A DNA stretch of 12,368 bases from contig JAVVEW010000065.1 of assembly GCA_032251045.1 (NCBI GenBank), positions 1 to 12,368 on the forward strand, given 5' to 3'. Source of the DNA: JAVVEW01 sp032251045. Lineage in GTDB: Bacteria > Pseudomonadota > Gammaproteobacteria > Methylococcales > Methylomonadaceae. The notes under the pieces were generated by a model. It did no database searches. It was not told where the DNA came from and saw nothing but the letters and a program-made list of their open reading frames with translations. Positions 5,179-12,368 of this stretch are shown piece by piece (within the stretch, counting starts at the first letter, position 1; each line of letters opens with the position of its first letter). The position numbers and the translations under genes are program-made.

Positions 5179-8100
5179 CTATTCGGTGTCGGTTTTGCCG
5201 TTCTCAGGCGCAAGCTCCGCTAACAACTGCTCCAGGAAGGCCAGTTTGTCGCCTGTTTCAGGCAAAGGCTGTTTGAACAGCAGTTTTTCCACGCCGTCGA
5301 ATTGATAGCGGTCAGGCTGACGTTGCAACAAGGCAATCAAACGCTGAGGATCGATGGCAGGGGTCGCGGTGAACAACACCCGCCCGCCGTGGCCGTGCAA
5401 ATCGGCTTTGCGAATGCCAAGCTGCGCCAGCAGCATTTTCAGCCGCGCCACTTCGAACAAGGTTTTTACCGGTTCCGGCAACAATCCAAAGCGGTCGATC
5501 ATTTCCACTTTCAGCGCTTTCAGTGCCGCGTCAGTATCGGCGCTGGCGATGCGTTTGTAAAACACTAACCGGGCGTGAGGGTCAGGCAGATAGCTGTCAG
5601 GAATCAGCGCCGGCGCTTGAATATCCAGCTCGGGGCCGGCGTCTAATGCGGTATCCAGCTCCGGCTGCCGGCCGGAACGCAAGGCATTGACCGCCCGTTC
5701 CAGCAGTTCGGTATACAAGCTGAAGCCGATTTCCTGAATCTGGCCGCTTTGTTCATCGCCCAACAATTCGCCGGCGCCGCGAATTTCCAGATCATGCGAG
5801 GCCAGCACGAATCCCGCGCCCAGATCATCGGAGGCGGCTAACGCTTCCAAACGTTTGATCGCATCTTTGCTTTGCAGGGTTTTAGGTGGCACCAGAAAAT
5901 AGGCATAGGCGCGGTGGTGCGAGCGCCCGACCCGGCCTCGCAGTTGATGCAGTTGCGCCAGGCCCAGTTTATCGGCACGATTGATGATGATGGTATTGGC
6001 GGTGGGAATGTCGATGCCGCTTTCGATAATGGTGGTGCATAACAACAGATTGCTGCGCTGGTGATAAAAATCCAGCATAACCTGTTCCAGCTCGCGTTCG
6101 GGCATTTGTCCATGCCCGATAGCGATGCGCGCCTCCGGCACCAGGCGCTCCAGCTCACGGGCGGTTTTATCCAGGGTTTTGATGTCGTTATGCAGGAAGA
6201 AAACTTGCCCACCACGTTTCAGTTCACGCTGGCAGGCTTCCTGAATCTGGCCATCCACCCATTCCGAGATAAAAGTTTGTATGGCATGACGCCCCGGCGG
6301 TGGACTGGCGATAATGGAAATATCGCGCAGCCCGGATAACGCCATGTTCAGCGTACGCGGAATCGGTGTCGCGGTCAGGGCCAACAAATCCACCTGTTCG
6401 CGCAAAGCTTTGAAATGTTCTTTCTGACGCACGCCAAAGCGATGCTCTTCATCGATAATGACCAGCCCCAAGTCCTGGTAAACAATGTTTTTATTCAGCA
6501 GTTTATGGGTGCCAATGACAATATCGACGCGCCCCTCGGTCAAATCCGCCAGTAATTGTTGCTGCTGTTTGGCGCTGACAAAACGTGATAACACTTCTAT
6601 CCTGACCGGCCAGTCGGCGAAACGGTCGCGGAAATTCTGAAAATGCTGCTGCGCCAGCAAGGTAGTGGGTACCAGCACAGCCACTTGTTTGCCGGCGGCC
6701 ACGGCAATGAACGCTGCGCGCATGGCCACTTCGGTCTTACCGAAACCGACATCGCCGCATACCACCCGGTCCATGGGTTGGGTGCAGTGCATATCTTCCA
6801 GCACAGCATCGATGGCGCTGGCCTGGTCCGGTGTCTCTTCAAATGGGAAGGCAGTGGCAAATTGCAGATAATCGGCCTCGTCCCAGCTCAGCGCCGAGCC
6901 TTTGCGGGCAGCGCGCCTGGCTTGAATATCGAGCAATTCAGCAGCCGTGTCCCGAGCTTTTTCCAGCGCCTTGCGTTTAGCCTTGCTCCATTGCTCGTTA
7001 CCGAGTTTGTTAAGCGGCGCTTGTTCCGTGCTGACGCCGGTGTAGCGCCCGATCAGGTTGAGCGAGGCAACCGGTACATAAAGTTTGTCTTTATTGGCAT
7101 ACTCCAGCATCAGAAATTCGTTACTGATGCCGCCTACGGTTAAGGTTTCAAGCCCCAGATAACGGCCCACACCGTGTTCCAGATGCACCACCGGCTCGCC
7201 GGGGGTCAGTTCGGTCAGATTGCCAACCACGTTTTCCAGCTCGCGGGCGGCCGATTTGCGCCGCCGGCGCTGTCTGACCAGACGCCCATAAAGCTGGCTT
7301 TGCGTGATCACGCAAACACCGGCTTCAGGCAACCACAGGCTGCGGTCAATGGCTGCCACGGTTAACGCCAGCGCCTGATCTCCGTTGACGAAAGCGGCAA
7401 AGTCATCAACGTACTCTGGCGTCAGCTGTTGTTTGCGCAGCTGCTCGTCCATCGCTTCACGATAACCTGCCGATTCGGCGACCAACAACACTCTAGGGCG
7501 CTGTTGCTCGATAAAGTCAGTCAACGCTTTAGCCGGTTGTTTGAGGTTGTAATCCAGGGTGACATCGGGCAACGGCGGCAGGTCAGCGGGCACCTCGCCA
7601 CCGGCTTGACTGAGCTGAATGCGGCGATACTGACTGAGTTTTTCGGCAAATGCCTCGGGCGTTAAGTACAAACTGTCCGGCGACAGCACCGGTCGATCGC
7701 GGTTCAGATTGCGTTGTTGGTAGCGGTTTTCGGTTTCCTGATAGAACTGCCGGGCAATGCTGTCGATGCCTTCGCTAACCACCAAGGTGGCGCTGTCAGG
7801 CAGATAGTCGAATAAGGTTTCGGTGCTGTCGACAAACAATGGCAGGTAATATTCAATGCCAGCAGGCGTTAACCCTTTACTGACATCCTGGTACAGTGGC
7901 GAGCGGCTATCGGCCTCGGGAAATAGGCTGCGGTAATTTTGCCGGAAGCGTTTGATGCTGTCGTCGGTGAATGGAAATTCGCGTGCCGGCAGCAGATCGA
8001 TACGGTCGATTTTAGCGATGGAGCGCTGGCTGTCGGGGTCGAAGGTGCGAATGGATTCGATGTCATCATCGAACAATTCAATACGGTACGGCTGTTTGGC

Positions 8101-8646
8101 ACCCATCGGAAATAAATCGACAATGGCACCGCGCACCGCGAATTCACCGTGTTGATACACCTGCGGTACGCATTGATAGCCGACGTTTTCCAGTTTACGC
8201 CGTTCCAGTTCGGTGTTGAAACGATCACCTACGGCCAGGCTGAAGCTGTGCGCCAGAACATGCGCTCTCGGCGCCAGGCGCTGCATGAAGGTCGCTACCG
8301 ACACGATCAAGGCGGCGCTGGCACTTTGCCCAAGCAACGACAAGGTACGCAGCCGTTCCGAGACAATATCCGGCAACGGGGAAAAGCTGTCATAAGGCAA
8401 CGTTTCCCAATCGGGAAAATTCAGAATCGGTGTGTTGCCGCCCAGATAAAAATCCAGCTCATGCTGCAAGCGCAGCGCGGCATGTTGATCTAAGGTCACG
8501 ACCAGCCAGACGCCCGGTTGCTGGCGCATGGCCTCGGCCAAGGCCAGGGCTTCGGCGGAACCGGACAGCGGCGGCCAGGTCAGCGACTCCCGCCCCTGGG
8601 GCAAGGTACTGCGCACCAGCGGCGCTGTGCGCTTCAAGGTATTCAT
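5179..8646 (-). CDS. mfd: Transcription-repair coupling factor Mfd
   Basis: ATP-driven DNA translocase that pushes or removes RNA polymerase stalled at template-strand lesions and recruits UvrA to start nucleotide excision repair. The 1155-residue protein (E. coli 1148) has the full architecture: a UvrB-like N-terminal module (about 1-340, with FPDWETLPYD and GDRF), a variable linker, the RNA-polymerase interaction domain (from about 484, PVVHLEHGVGRYLGLE), and two RecA-like translocase lobes. Motif I is CGDVGFGKTE (Lys 637), motif II DEEH (732-735), motif III LTATPIPRTLNMAL, and motifs V-VI SGIDIPTANTIIINRADKLG and QLRGRVGRS (about 872-908). The C-terminal D7 domain, which holds back UvrA binding, is also present. 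It starts 62 bases after purA on the same strand and may be read from that operon. No clear ribosome site precedes the ATG at 8646, yet MNTL is the only sensible start. Confidence 0.98.
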   Translation of the reverse strand: MNTLKRTAPLVRSTLPQGRESLTWPPLSGSAEALALAEAMRQQPGVWLVVTLDQHAALRLQHELDFYLGGNTPILNFPDWETLPYDSFSPLPDIVSERLRTLSLLGQSASAALIVSVATFMQRLAPRAHVLAHSFSLAVGDRFNTELERRKLENVGYQCVPQVYQHGEFAVRGAIVDLFPMGAKQPYRIELFDDDIESIRTFDPDSQRSIAKIDRIDLLPAREFPFTDDSIKRFRQNYRSLFPEADSRSPLYQDVSKGLTPAGIEYYLPLFVDSTETLFDYLPDSATLVVSEGIDSIARQFYQETENRYQQRNLNRDRPVLSPDSLYLTPEAFAEKLSQYRRIQLSQAGGEVPADLPPLPDVTLDYNLKQPAKALTDFIEQQRPRVLLVAESAGYREAMDEQLRKQQLTPEYVDDFAAFVNGDQALALTVAAIDRSLWLPEAGVCVITQSQLYGRLVRQRRRRKSAARELENVVGNLTELTPGEPVVHLEHGVGRYLGLETLTVGGISNEFLMLEYANKDKLYVPVASLNLIGRYTGVSTEQAPLNKLGNEQWSKAKRKALEKARDTAAELLDIQARRAARKGSALSWDEADYLQFATAFPFEETPDQASAIDAVLEDMHCTQPMDRVVCGDVGFGKTEVAMRAAFIAVAAGKQVAVLVPTTLLAQQHFQNFRDRFADWPVRIEVLSRFVSAKQQQQLLADLTEGRVDIVIGTHKLLNKNIVYQDLGLVIIDEEHRFGVRQKEHFKALREQVDLLALTATPIPRTLNMALSGLRDISIIASPPPGRHAIQTFISEWVDGQIQEACQRELKRGGQVFFLHNDIKTLDKTARELERLVPEARIAIGHGQMPERELEQVMLDFYHQRSNLLLCTTIIESGIDIPTANTIIINRADKLGLAQLHQLRGRVGRSHHRAYAYFLVPPKTLQSKDAIKRLEALAASDDLGAGFVLASHDLEIRGAGELLGDEQSGQIQEIGFSLYTELLERAVNALRSGRQPELDTALDAGPELDIQAPALIPDSYLPDPHARLVFYKRIASADTDAALKALKVEMIDRFGLLPEPVKTLFEVARLKMLLAQLGIRKADLHGHGGRVLFTATPAIDPQRLIALLQRQPDRYQFDGVEKLLFKQPLPETGDKLAFLEQLLAELAPENGKTDTE

Positions 8647-8708
8647 GATTGCTAAATGGTCGGGGATTTTAAGCGGTCAGATGTGGCTGTGCGCCGTCAG
8701 TTCAGCGC

Positions 8709-10004
8709 TTATTTCTGAAACAGAGACTCAAGAATCAGGGTTTCGTCACGATCCGGCCCGGTCGATAAAATCGCCACCTTAACGCCAGTAAGCTGCTCTA
8801 TGCGCTGGATATAGCGTTGCGCATTCTCAGGCAATGCCTGCCAGCGGGTCACGCCGGCGGTGGATTGCTGCCAACCGGGCAGCATTTCCAGAACAGGCTC
8901 GATTGCCTGATACGCGTCGAAACTGTCCGGGTCATGATCGAGCACCTGGCCGTTAACCCGGTAGCCGGTGCAAATACCCACCTCGGACAAGCCATCGAGC
9001 ACATCCAGCTTGGTCAGACACAAGCCCGACAGACTGTTCAGACGCACCGATTTACGCAGTGCCACGGCATCGAACCAGCCGGTGCGCCGCTTGCGGCCGG
9101 TGGTGGCGCCAAATTCATGGCCCTTCTCACCCAGATAATCACCAATCTCGCAGCTCAGTTCGGTCGGAAACGGGCCATTACCGACCCGCGTGGTATAGGC
9201 TTTGGTAATGCCCAGCACATAATCCAGCGCTAACGGGCCGATACCGGTACCCGTCGCCGCGCCGCCGGCGGTGGTGTTAGAGGAGGTGACAAAGGGATAG
9301 GTGCCGTGATCGATATCCAGTAAGGCGCCTTGTGCGCCTTCAAATAGCAGGTGCTTGCCTTCGCTCTGATAACGCGCCAGCAAGGCGCCGACATCAGCGA
9401 GCATGGGCTTGAGCTGTTCGCCCAGTGCCAACGCCTGTGCCAACACTGCCTGGCCATCCACCGCCGCCACCTGATAATAGTGGGTCAGCGCGAAGTTGTG
9501 ATAATCGATCAGTTCCAGAAGTTGTTCGGTGAAGCGTGCTTCGTTCAACAAGTCGCCGGCGCGCAAACCGCGCCGCGCCACTTTGTCTTCGTAAGCCGGG
9601 CCAATGCCGCGCCCGGTAGTACCAATGGCTTTGCCGCCACGCGCATGTTCCCGGGCCTGATCCAACGCCACATGCACCGGCAGAATCAAACTACAGGCCG
9701 GGCTGATTTTCAAGCGCTCGCGCACCGCGATGCCGGCTTGCTCTAACAAGGTGATCTCTTCAAACAATGCCGGCATCGACAACACCACGCCGTTACCGAT
9801 CAAACATTGCACATTCGAGCGCAAAATACCCGAAGGAATCAAATGCAAAACGGTTTTCTCGCCCTTGATCACCAACGTATGTCCGGCATTATGGCCACCT
9901 TGAAAGCGCACCACGGCGTCTGCGTGCTCGGTTAACAAATCGACAATCTTGCCTTTGCCTTCATCGCCCCATTGCGAACCGATAATGACGACATTACGAC
10001 CCAT
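8709..10004 (-). CDS. purA: Adenylosuccinate synthetase PurA
   Basis: Catalyses the first committed step from IMP to AMP: IMP + aspartate + GTP gives adenylosuccinate + GDP + phosphate, in the cytoplasm. The 431-residue product (E. coli 432) has the N-terminal GSQWGDEGKGK loop with catalytic Asp 14 and Lys 17, GGHNAGHT with His 42, IGTTGRGIGPAYEDK, LFEGAQGALLDIDHGTYPFV, SSNTTAGGAATGTG, GATTGRKRRTGWFDAVALRK (about 298-317, IMP/aspartate binding) and TKLDVLDGL (GTP guanine recognition). All active-site motifs are intact. The ATG at 10004 has TTAGGA six bases upstream. It lies 42 bases after hisZ, a pairing common in gammaproteobacteria, and 62 bases before mfd. Confidence 0.98.
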   Translation of the reverse strand: MGRNVVIIGSQWGDEGKGKIVDLLTEHADAVVRFQGGHNAGHTLVIKGEKTVLHLIPSGILRSNVQCLIGNGVVLSMPALFEEITLLEQAGIAVRERLKISPACSLILPVHVALDQAREHARGGKAIGTTGRGIGPAYEDKVARRGLRAGDLLNEARFTEQLLELIDYHNFALTHYYQVAAVDGQAVLAQALALGEQLKPMLADVGALLARYQSEGKHLLFEGAQGALLDIDHGTYPFVTSSNTTAGGAATGTGIGPLALDYVLGITKAYTTRVGNGPFPTELSCEIGDYLGEKGHEFGATTGRKRRTGWFDAVALRKSVRLNSLSGLCLTKLDVLDGLSEVGICTGYRVNGQVLDHDPDSFDAYQAIEPVLEMLPGWQQSTAGVTRWQALPENAQRYIQRIEQLTGVKVAILSTGPDRDETLILESLFQK

Positions 10005-10046
10005 ATAAATTCCTAAAAGCTGTTATGAAAATGTTTACAATCCACG

Positions 10047-11240
10047 TCAGTCAACAGACTGAACCTGCCAACCCTGTGCCTGTTTGACCAAAAGCCCCGT
10101 ACATTGCCAATCTTCAGGACGCATCGGACAGTCAGGCAGCGCCTGAATCACCGTCAAGCCCTGAGCGCGCAGCTCGGCCACTTTTACCGCTAAATCCGCA
10201 TCGTCGGCTACGGGCGCAAAAATACGCTGCCCGGCTTCCGGCACGACCTGTCCCTGCCCTAACCGGGCCAGCATTTTCAGATCCGCACTAAAACCTGTAG
10301 CCGGACGCGCCCGGCCAAACACAGCGCCGACATTGTCATAACGCCCACCACGGGCCAGTTCCCGGCCAATTTCCGGCACGAATGCGGCAAACACCAGGCC
10401 GGTGTGATAGCGGTAACCGCGCAGCTCAGCCAGATCAAAACTGATCGGCAATCCGGGATGACTGATAGCCAGTTGCTCGGCCAAAGAACGCAAATCCGCT
10501 AGTGCGGCGTTAATGCCTGCGCCGGCGACGGTCTGCAATTGCGCTTGCGCCCGGGACAGCACATCCTCACCGCCATGCAGCTCAGTCAATAAATTCAGTG
10601 CTTTACGCAACGCATCCGGCAGCGCCCATTCGGCCAACATGGCGGTGACTTCAGCCCGCGCCTTAGCTTGCAAGGCGGCGAACAAGGTCGCTTCCTGCTC
10701 TTTTGACAAGGCCGCTTGTTCGGACAGTAGGCGATAAATACCCACATGCCCTAAATCCAGATGCACATTCAGCACCTGGCTTTGCGCCAGCACTTCCAGC
10801 ATCAGGCGGATGACTTCCAGATCACCGGCCAGCCTCGGGTAGCCATACAGTTCAGCGCCGATTTGATAAGGGCTGCGGGTTTTTTCCAGAGGATCACCCA
10901 CCGCATGCAGCACGGTGCCGGCATAACACAGGCGATTGCAGGATGTCTTGTCGGTGGCGCGGGCGTCAATACGCGCTACCAGCGGAGTCATGTCAGCACG
11001 CAGGCCCAGCAACTTGCCGGACAAACGATCAGTCATTTTGAAGGTCTGGCTGTCCAGCTCCGCGCCCAGACCCGTCAGCAGAGAATCCAGATAATCAACC
11101 AGAGGCGGGCTGACCAGGGCATAGCCCCAGCGCTGCAATACGTCCAGCAGTGTGCGCCTGAGCGCCTCCATGGAAGCCGCCTCTTCGGGCAACAGTTCTT
11201 CGATACCTTCGGGAAGTAGCCAACGCGAGGATGAGGTCAT
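10047..11240 (-). CDS. hisZ: ATP phosphoribosyltransferase regulatory subunit HisZ
   Basis: Catalytically inactive histidyl-tRNA-synthetase-like protein that assembles with the short form of HisG and gives it histidine feedback control in the first step of histidine synthesis. The 397-residue protein begins MTSSSRWLLPEGIEELLPEE, then shows class II synthetase motifs: LLGLRADMTPLVARIDA (about 76-92), YRYHTGLVF (about 275-283) and ARGGRYDNVG (about 295-304). It ends without the anticodon-binding domain of true HisS. I chose the ATG at 11240 because this matches the usual HisZ N-terminus; an in-frame TTG at 11264 would add eight unrelated residues. Neither has a good ribosome site. Its presence implies a short HisG elsewhere in the genome. 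In many gammaproteobacteria hflK-hflC precede it; here a glycosyltransferase does. Confidence 0.95.
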   Translation of the reverse strand: MTSSSRWLLPEGIEELLPEEAASMEALRRTLLDVLQRWGYALVSPPLVDYLDSLLTGLGAELDSQTFKMTDRLSGKLLGLRADMTPLVARIDARATDKTSCNRLCYAGTVLHAVGDPLEKTRSPYQIGAELYGYPRLAGDLEVIRLMLEVLAQSQVLNVHLDLGHVGIYRLLSEQAALSKEQEATLFAALQAKARAEVTAMLAEWALPDALRKALNLLTELHGGEDVLSRAQAQLQTVAGAGINAALADLRSLAEQLAISHPGLPISFDLAELRGYRYHTGLVFAAFVPEIGRELARGGRYDNVGAVFGRARPATGFSADLKMLARLGQGQVVPEAGQRIFAPVADDADLAVKVAELRAQGLTVIQALPDCPMRPEDWQCTGLLVKQAQGWQVQSVD

Positions 11241-11262
11241 GGCAAAATCGCTTACTATCAAC

Positions 11263-11294
11263 AAAAGCCCGCTATTCTAGCTGTTAACTGCGGG
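11263..11294 (-). terminator. Possible hairpin with U-run just upstream of hisZ
   Basis: On the minus strand CCCGC (11268-11272 arm partner at 11290-11294) pairs as CCCGC...GCGGG around a 17-base loop and is followed by CTTTTG. It lies about 22 bases before the hisZ ATG and 100 bases after the glycosyltransferase stop. It could end glycosyltransferase transcripts or act as a leader hairpin for hisZ. The loop is long, the stem is only five perfect pairs and the T-run is short. A TAGAAT box (minus strand, 11279-11274) within it could equally be a hisZ -10 element, although no good -35 was found. Confidence 0.3.
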
Positions 11295-11326
11295 TTTGTC
11301 TTGACCGTTTCCGACTTGACAGCAAT

Positions 11327-11361
11327 TCTCAGTTTGAGCATTTTCACTGCGCACAGGACAT
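11327..11361 (+). repeat. Dispersed intergenic repeat, copy B
   Basis: Second copy of the element at 5091-5125: CTCAGTTTGAGCATT, then TCACTG.GC....GACAT in the same spacing. It lies in the 154-base gap between the glycosyltransferase stop and the hisZ start. The central palindrome is shorter here (CTCA-GTT-TGAG, 11328-11338) because one flanking base differs, as expected of diverged copies. Confidence 0.5.
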
Positions 11362-11394
11362 TGAGAGCGCTTGAGGAGGATGTCGGCCCGTCTT

Positions 11395-12368
11395 TCAACA
11401 GGGGCGCGGCAACACCGCCTCGCGCAGACGAATGCCTTGGTCGGTAACCTGGGTATGCGGATTGCCATAACCATCCGGCCTTACCAAGCGCTGGCGCAAA
11501 TGCTGGGCATCATCACCCGCATCTAGTGGCAATGCCGCCGGTATCTGCCAGCGAAATTGCGGGTCAACCAAACAACGCCAGCCGGCATGCTGGGCGCGCA
11601 AGGCCAAGTCCAGTAACCCATAAGGCCCTTGAAAACGGTTGTCTAAACCGCCCAGCTGCTGCCAGACCTCACGACGCAGCACCACGCAATAAGGATGCGG
11701 CGCACTGCAATTGTGGGCAATGCGGGTCAGCGCCATATAGCCGGCTTCGGTTTCGGGCTCACTCTGATAAGGTGTGACCGGCTGGCCATCTTGATAGTGC
11801 ATTCCGGCATAAACCAGCCGCTGTTGCGCATCGATAATCTTGCCACTGACCAGCGCCACACCGGGCACCTGCAACCAGGCGCACAGCCCTGCCAGCGCCT
11901 CAGGCTGCAAAGGGTGCAAACCATCGGCCAGGATGGCCAGATAAGGCGTTTGCAAATTCAGCGCCGCCAGGCTATGGCCATAAAACTCAGGCTGGGTCGG
12001 CTGCGTGATAACGGTGATTGCTTCATCGGCTATCGGCGGCCATTGCAGCCGGTACATGCCACGCCATAAATCATCGATCTCCACTGCCTGGGCATTCAGG
12101 CCGCGCCGCGTCAAGGCATCCTGCAAGGCCTTGTGCCCTGCGGCGAAGGCGTAACTTTTGGCGTCATCAGAGTGTGCAACCGATGCTGTATGTTGACGCC
12201 AGTGATACAGCACCGCCGGAATATGCCGTACCACAGGATGGGTTTCGGCGGCGCGCAGCAGCAAATCGTAGTCCTGGGAACCGTCGAATTGCGGGCGCAA
12301 GCCGCCTAATTCCAGCAACAGCTCGCGGCGATAGGCCATTAAATGAAAGGCGTAGTTACCGGAGAGCA
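11395..12368 (-). CDS. Glycosyltransferase family 2 protein, C-terminal part (5' end outside window)
   Basis: Minus-strand frame open to the window edge; 323 residues visible, so the start lies beyond 12368. The visible part opens with the end of a GT-A family 2 domain: SGNYAFHLMAYRRELL and then GGLRPQFDGSQDYDLLLRAA (about 23-38), which matches the acceptor-side and catalytic-base region, followed by a YHWRQH segment. A second family-2-like region follows (about 110-300): YLAILADGL, PGVALVSGKIIDAQQRLVYA, then RREVWQQLGGLDNRFQGPYG. This second unit seems to lack the usual N-terminal nucleotide-binding strands and shows ADG where a D-x-D metal motif is expected. Likely cytoplasmic and involved in building surface polysaccharide, transferring a sugar from a nucleotide-sugar; donor and acceptor cannot be told. 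The family is clear; whether the second domain is active is doubtful. Confidence 0.85.
   Translation of the reverse strand, partial: LSGNYAFHLMAYRRELLLELGGLRPQFDGSQDYDLLLRAAETHPVVRHIPAVLYHWRQHTASVAHSDDAKSYAFAAGHKALQDALTRRGLNAQAVEIDDLWRGMYRLQWPPIADEAITVITQPTQPEFYGHSLAALNLQTPYLAILADGLHPLQPEALAGLCAWLQVPGVALVSGKIIDAQQRLVYAGMHYQDGQPVTPYQSEPETEAGYMALTRIAHNCSAPHPYCVVLRREVWQQLGGLDNRFQGPYGLLDLALRAQHAGWRCLVDPQFRWQIPAALPLDAGDDAQHLRQRLVRPDGYGNPHTQVTDQGIRLREAVLPRPC

Noticed and set aside
6643..7143. 166-residue plus-strand frame inside mfd
   Set aside because: Antisense shadow of the translocase region; composition and lack of motifs fit an overlap artefact of GC-rich coding sequence.
8647..8708. Terminator between purA and mfd
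   Set aside because: No stem followed by a T-run was found, so co-transcription is left open.
1..12368. CRISPR array, tRNA, rRNA or intact insertion sequence
   Set aside because: No regularly spaced repeats, no cloverleaf-like conserved arms and no transposase motifs were seen on either strand.

Overview
The window looks like a chromosomal segment of a gammaproteobacterium. The purA, mfd, hslO, msrA and hisZ products resemble gammaproteobacterial versions throughout, and hisZ next to purA is a familiar gammaproteobacterial pair. Overall flavour (two tandem unknown lipoproteins beside hslO, moderate GC) would fit a methanotroph-type lineage (Methylococcales), but that placement is a guess. 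By eye the left 1.8 kb is more AT-rich than the rest, as expected for an acquired island beside core genes.

Left end, 1-1802, is a phosphorothioation-type DNA sulfur-modification locus, or what is left of one. It holds the 3' part of a DndA/SspA-like cysteine desulfurase (+), then a 157-residue protein (+) that matches, from memory of the family, only the C-terminal domain of the 'DNA phosphorothioation-associated putative methyltransferase' (TIGR04096-like), here with no methyltransferase part. Facing them on the minus strand is a frameshifted, internally deleted and truncated DUF4007 gene (the SspB-type family). The DUF4007 remnant is hidden in what looks like an empty 529-base gap; it appears only when three reading segments are joined.

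Middle, 1955-5172, is a stress-related block. Two tandem paralogous lipoprotein genes of unknown function lie directly downstream of hslO (Hsp33, the oxidation-activated chaperone) on the minus strand, and msrA (methionine sulfoxide reductase A) is transcribed divergently from hslO, with only 21 bases between the start codons. A rho-independent terminator closes msrA.

Right part, 5179-12368, is a run of minus-strand genes read from right to left: the 3' part of a glycosyltransferase family 2 gene, hisZ (regulatory subunit of ATP phosphoribosyltransferase), purA (adenylosuccinate synthetase) and mfd (transcription-repair coupling factor). hisZ-purA-mfd are closely spaced and may be co-transcribed. 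A 34-base imperfect repeat occurs in two intergenic places, after msrA and between the glycosyltransferase and hisZ.

No tRNA, rRNA, CRISPR array, intact insertion sequence or replication origin was seen.
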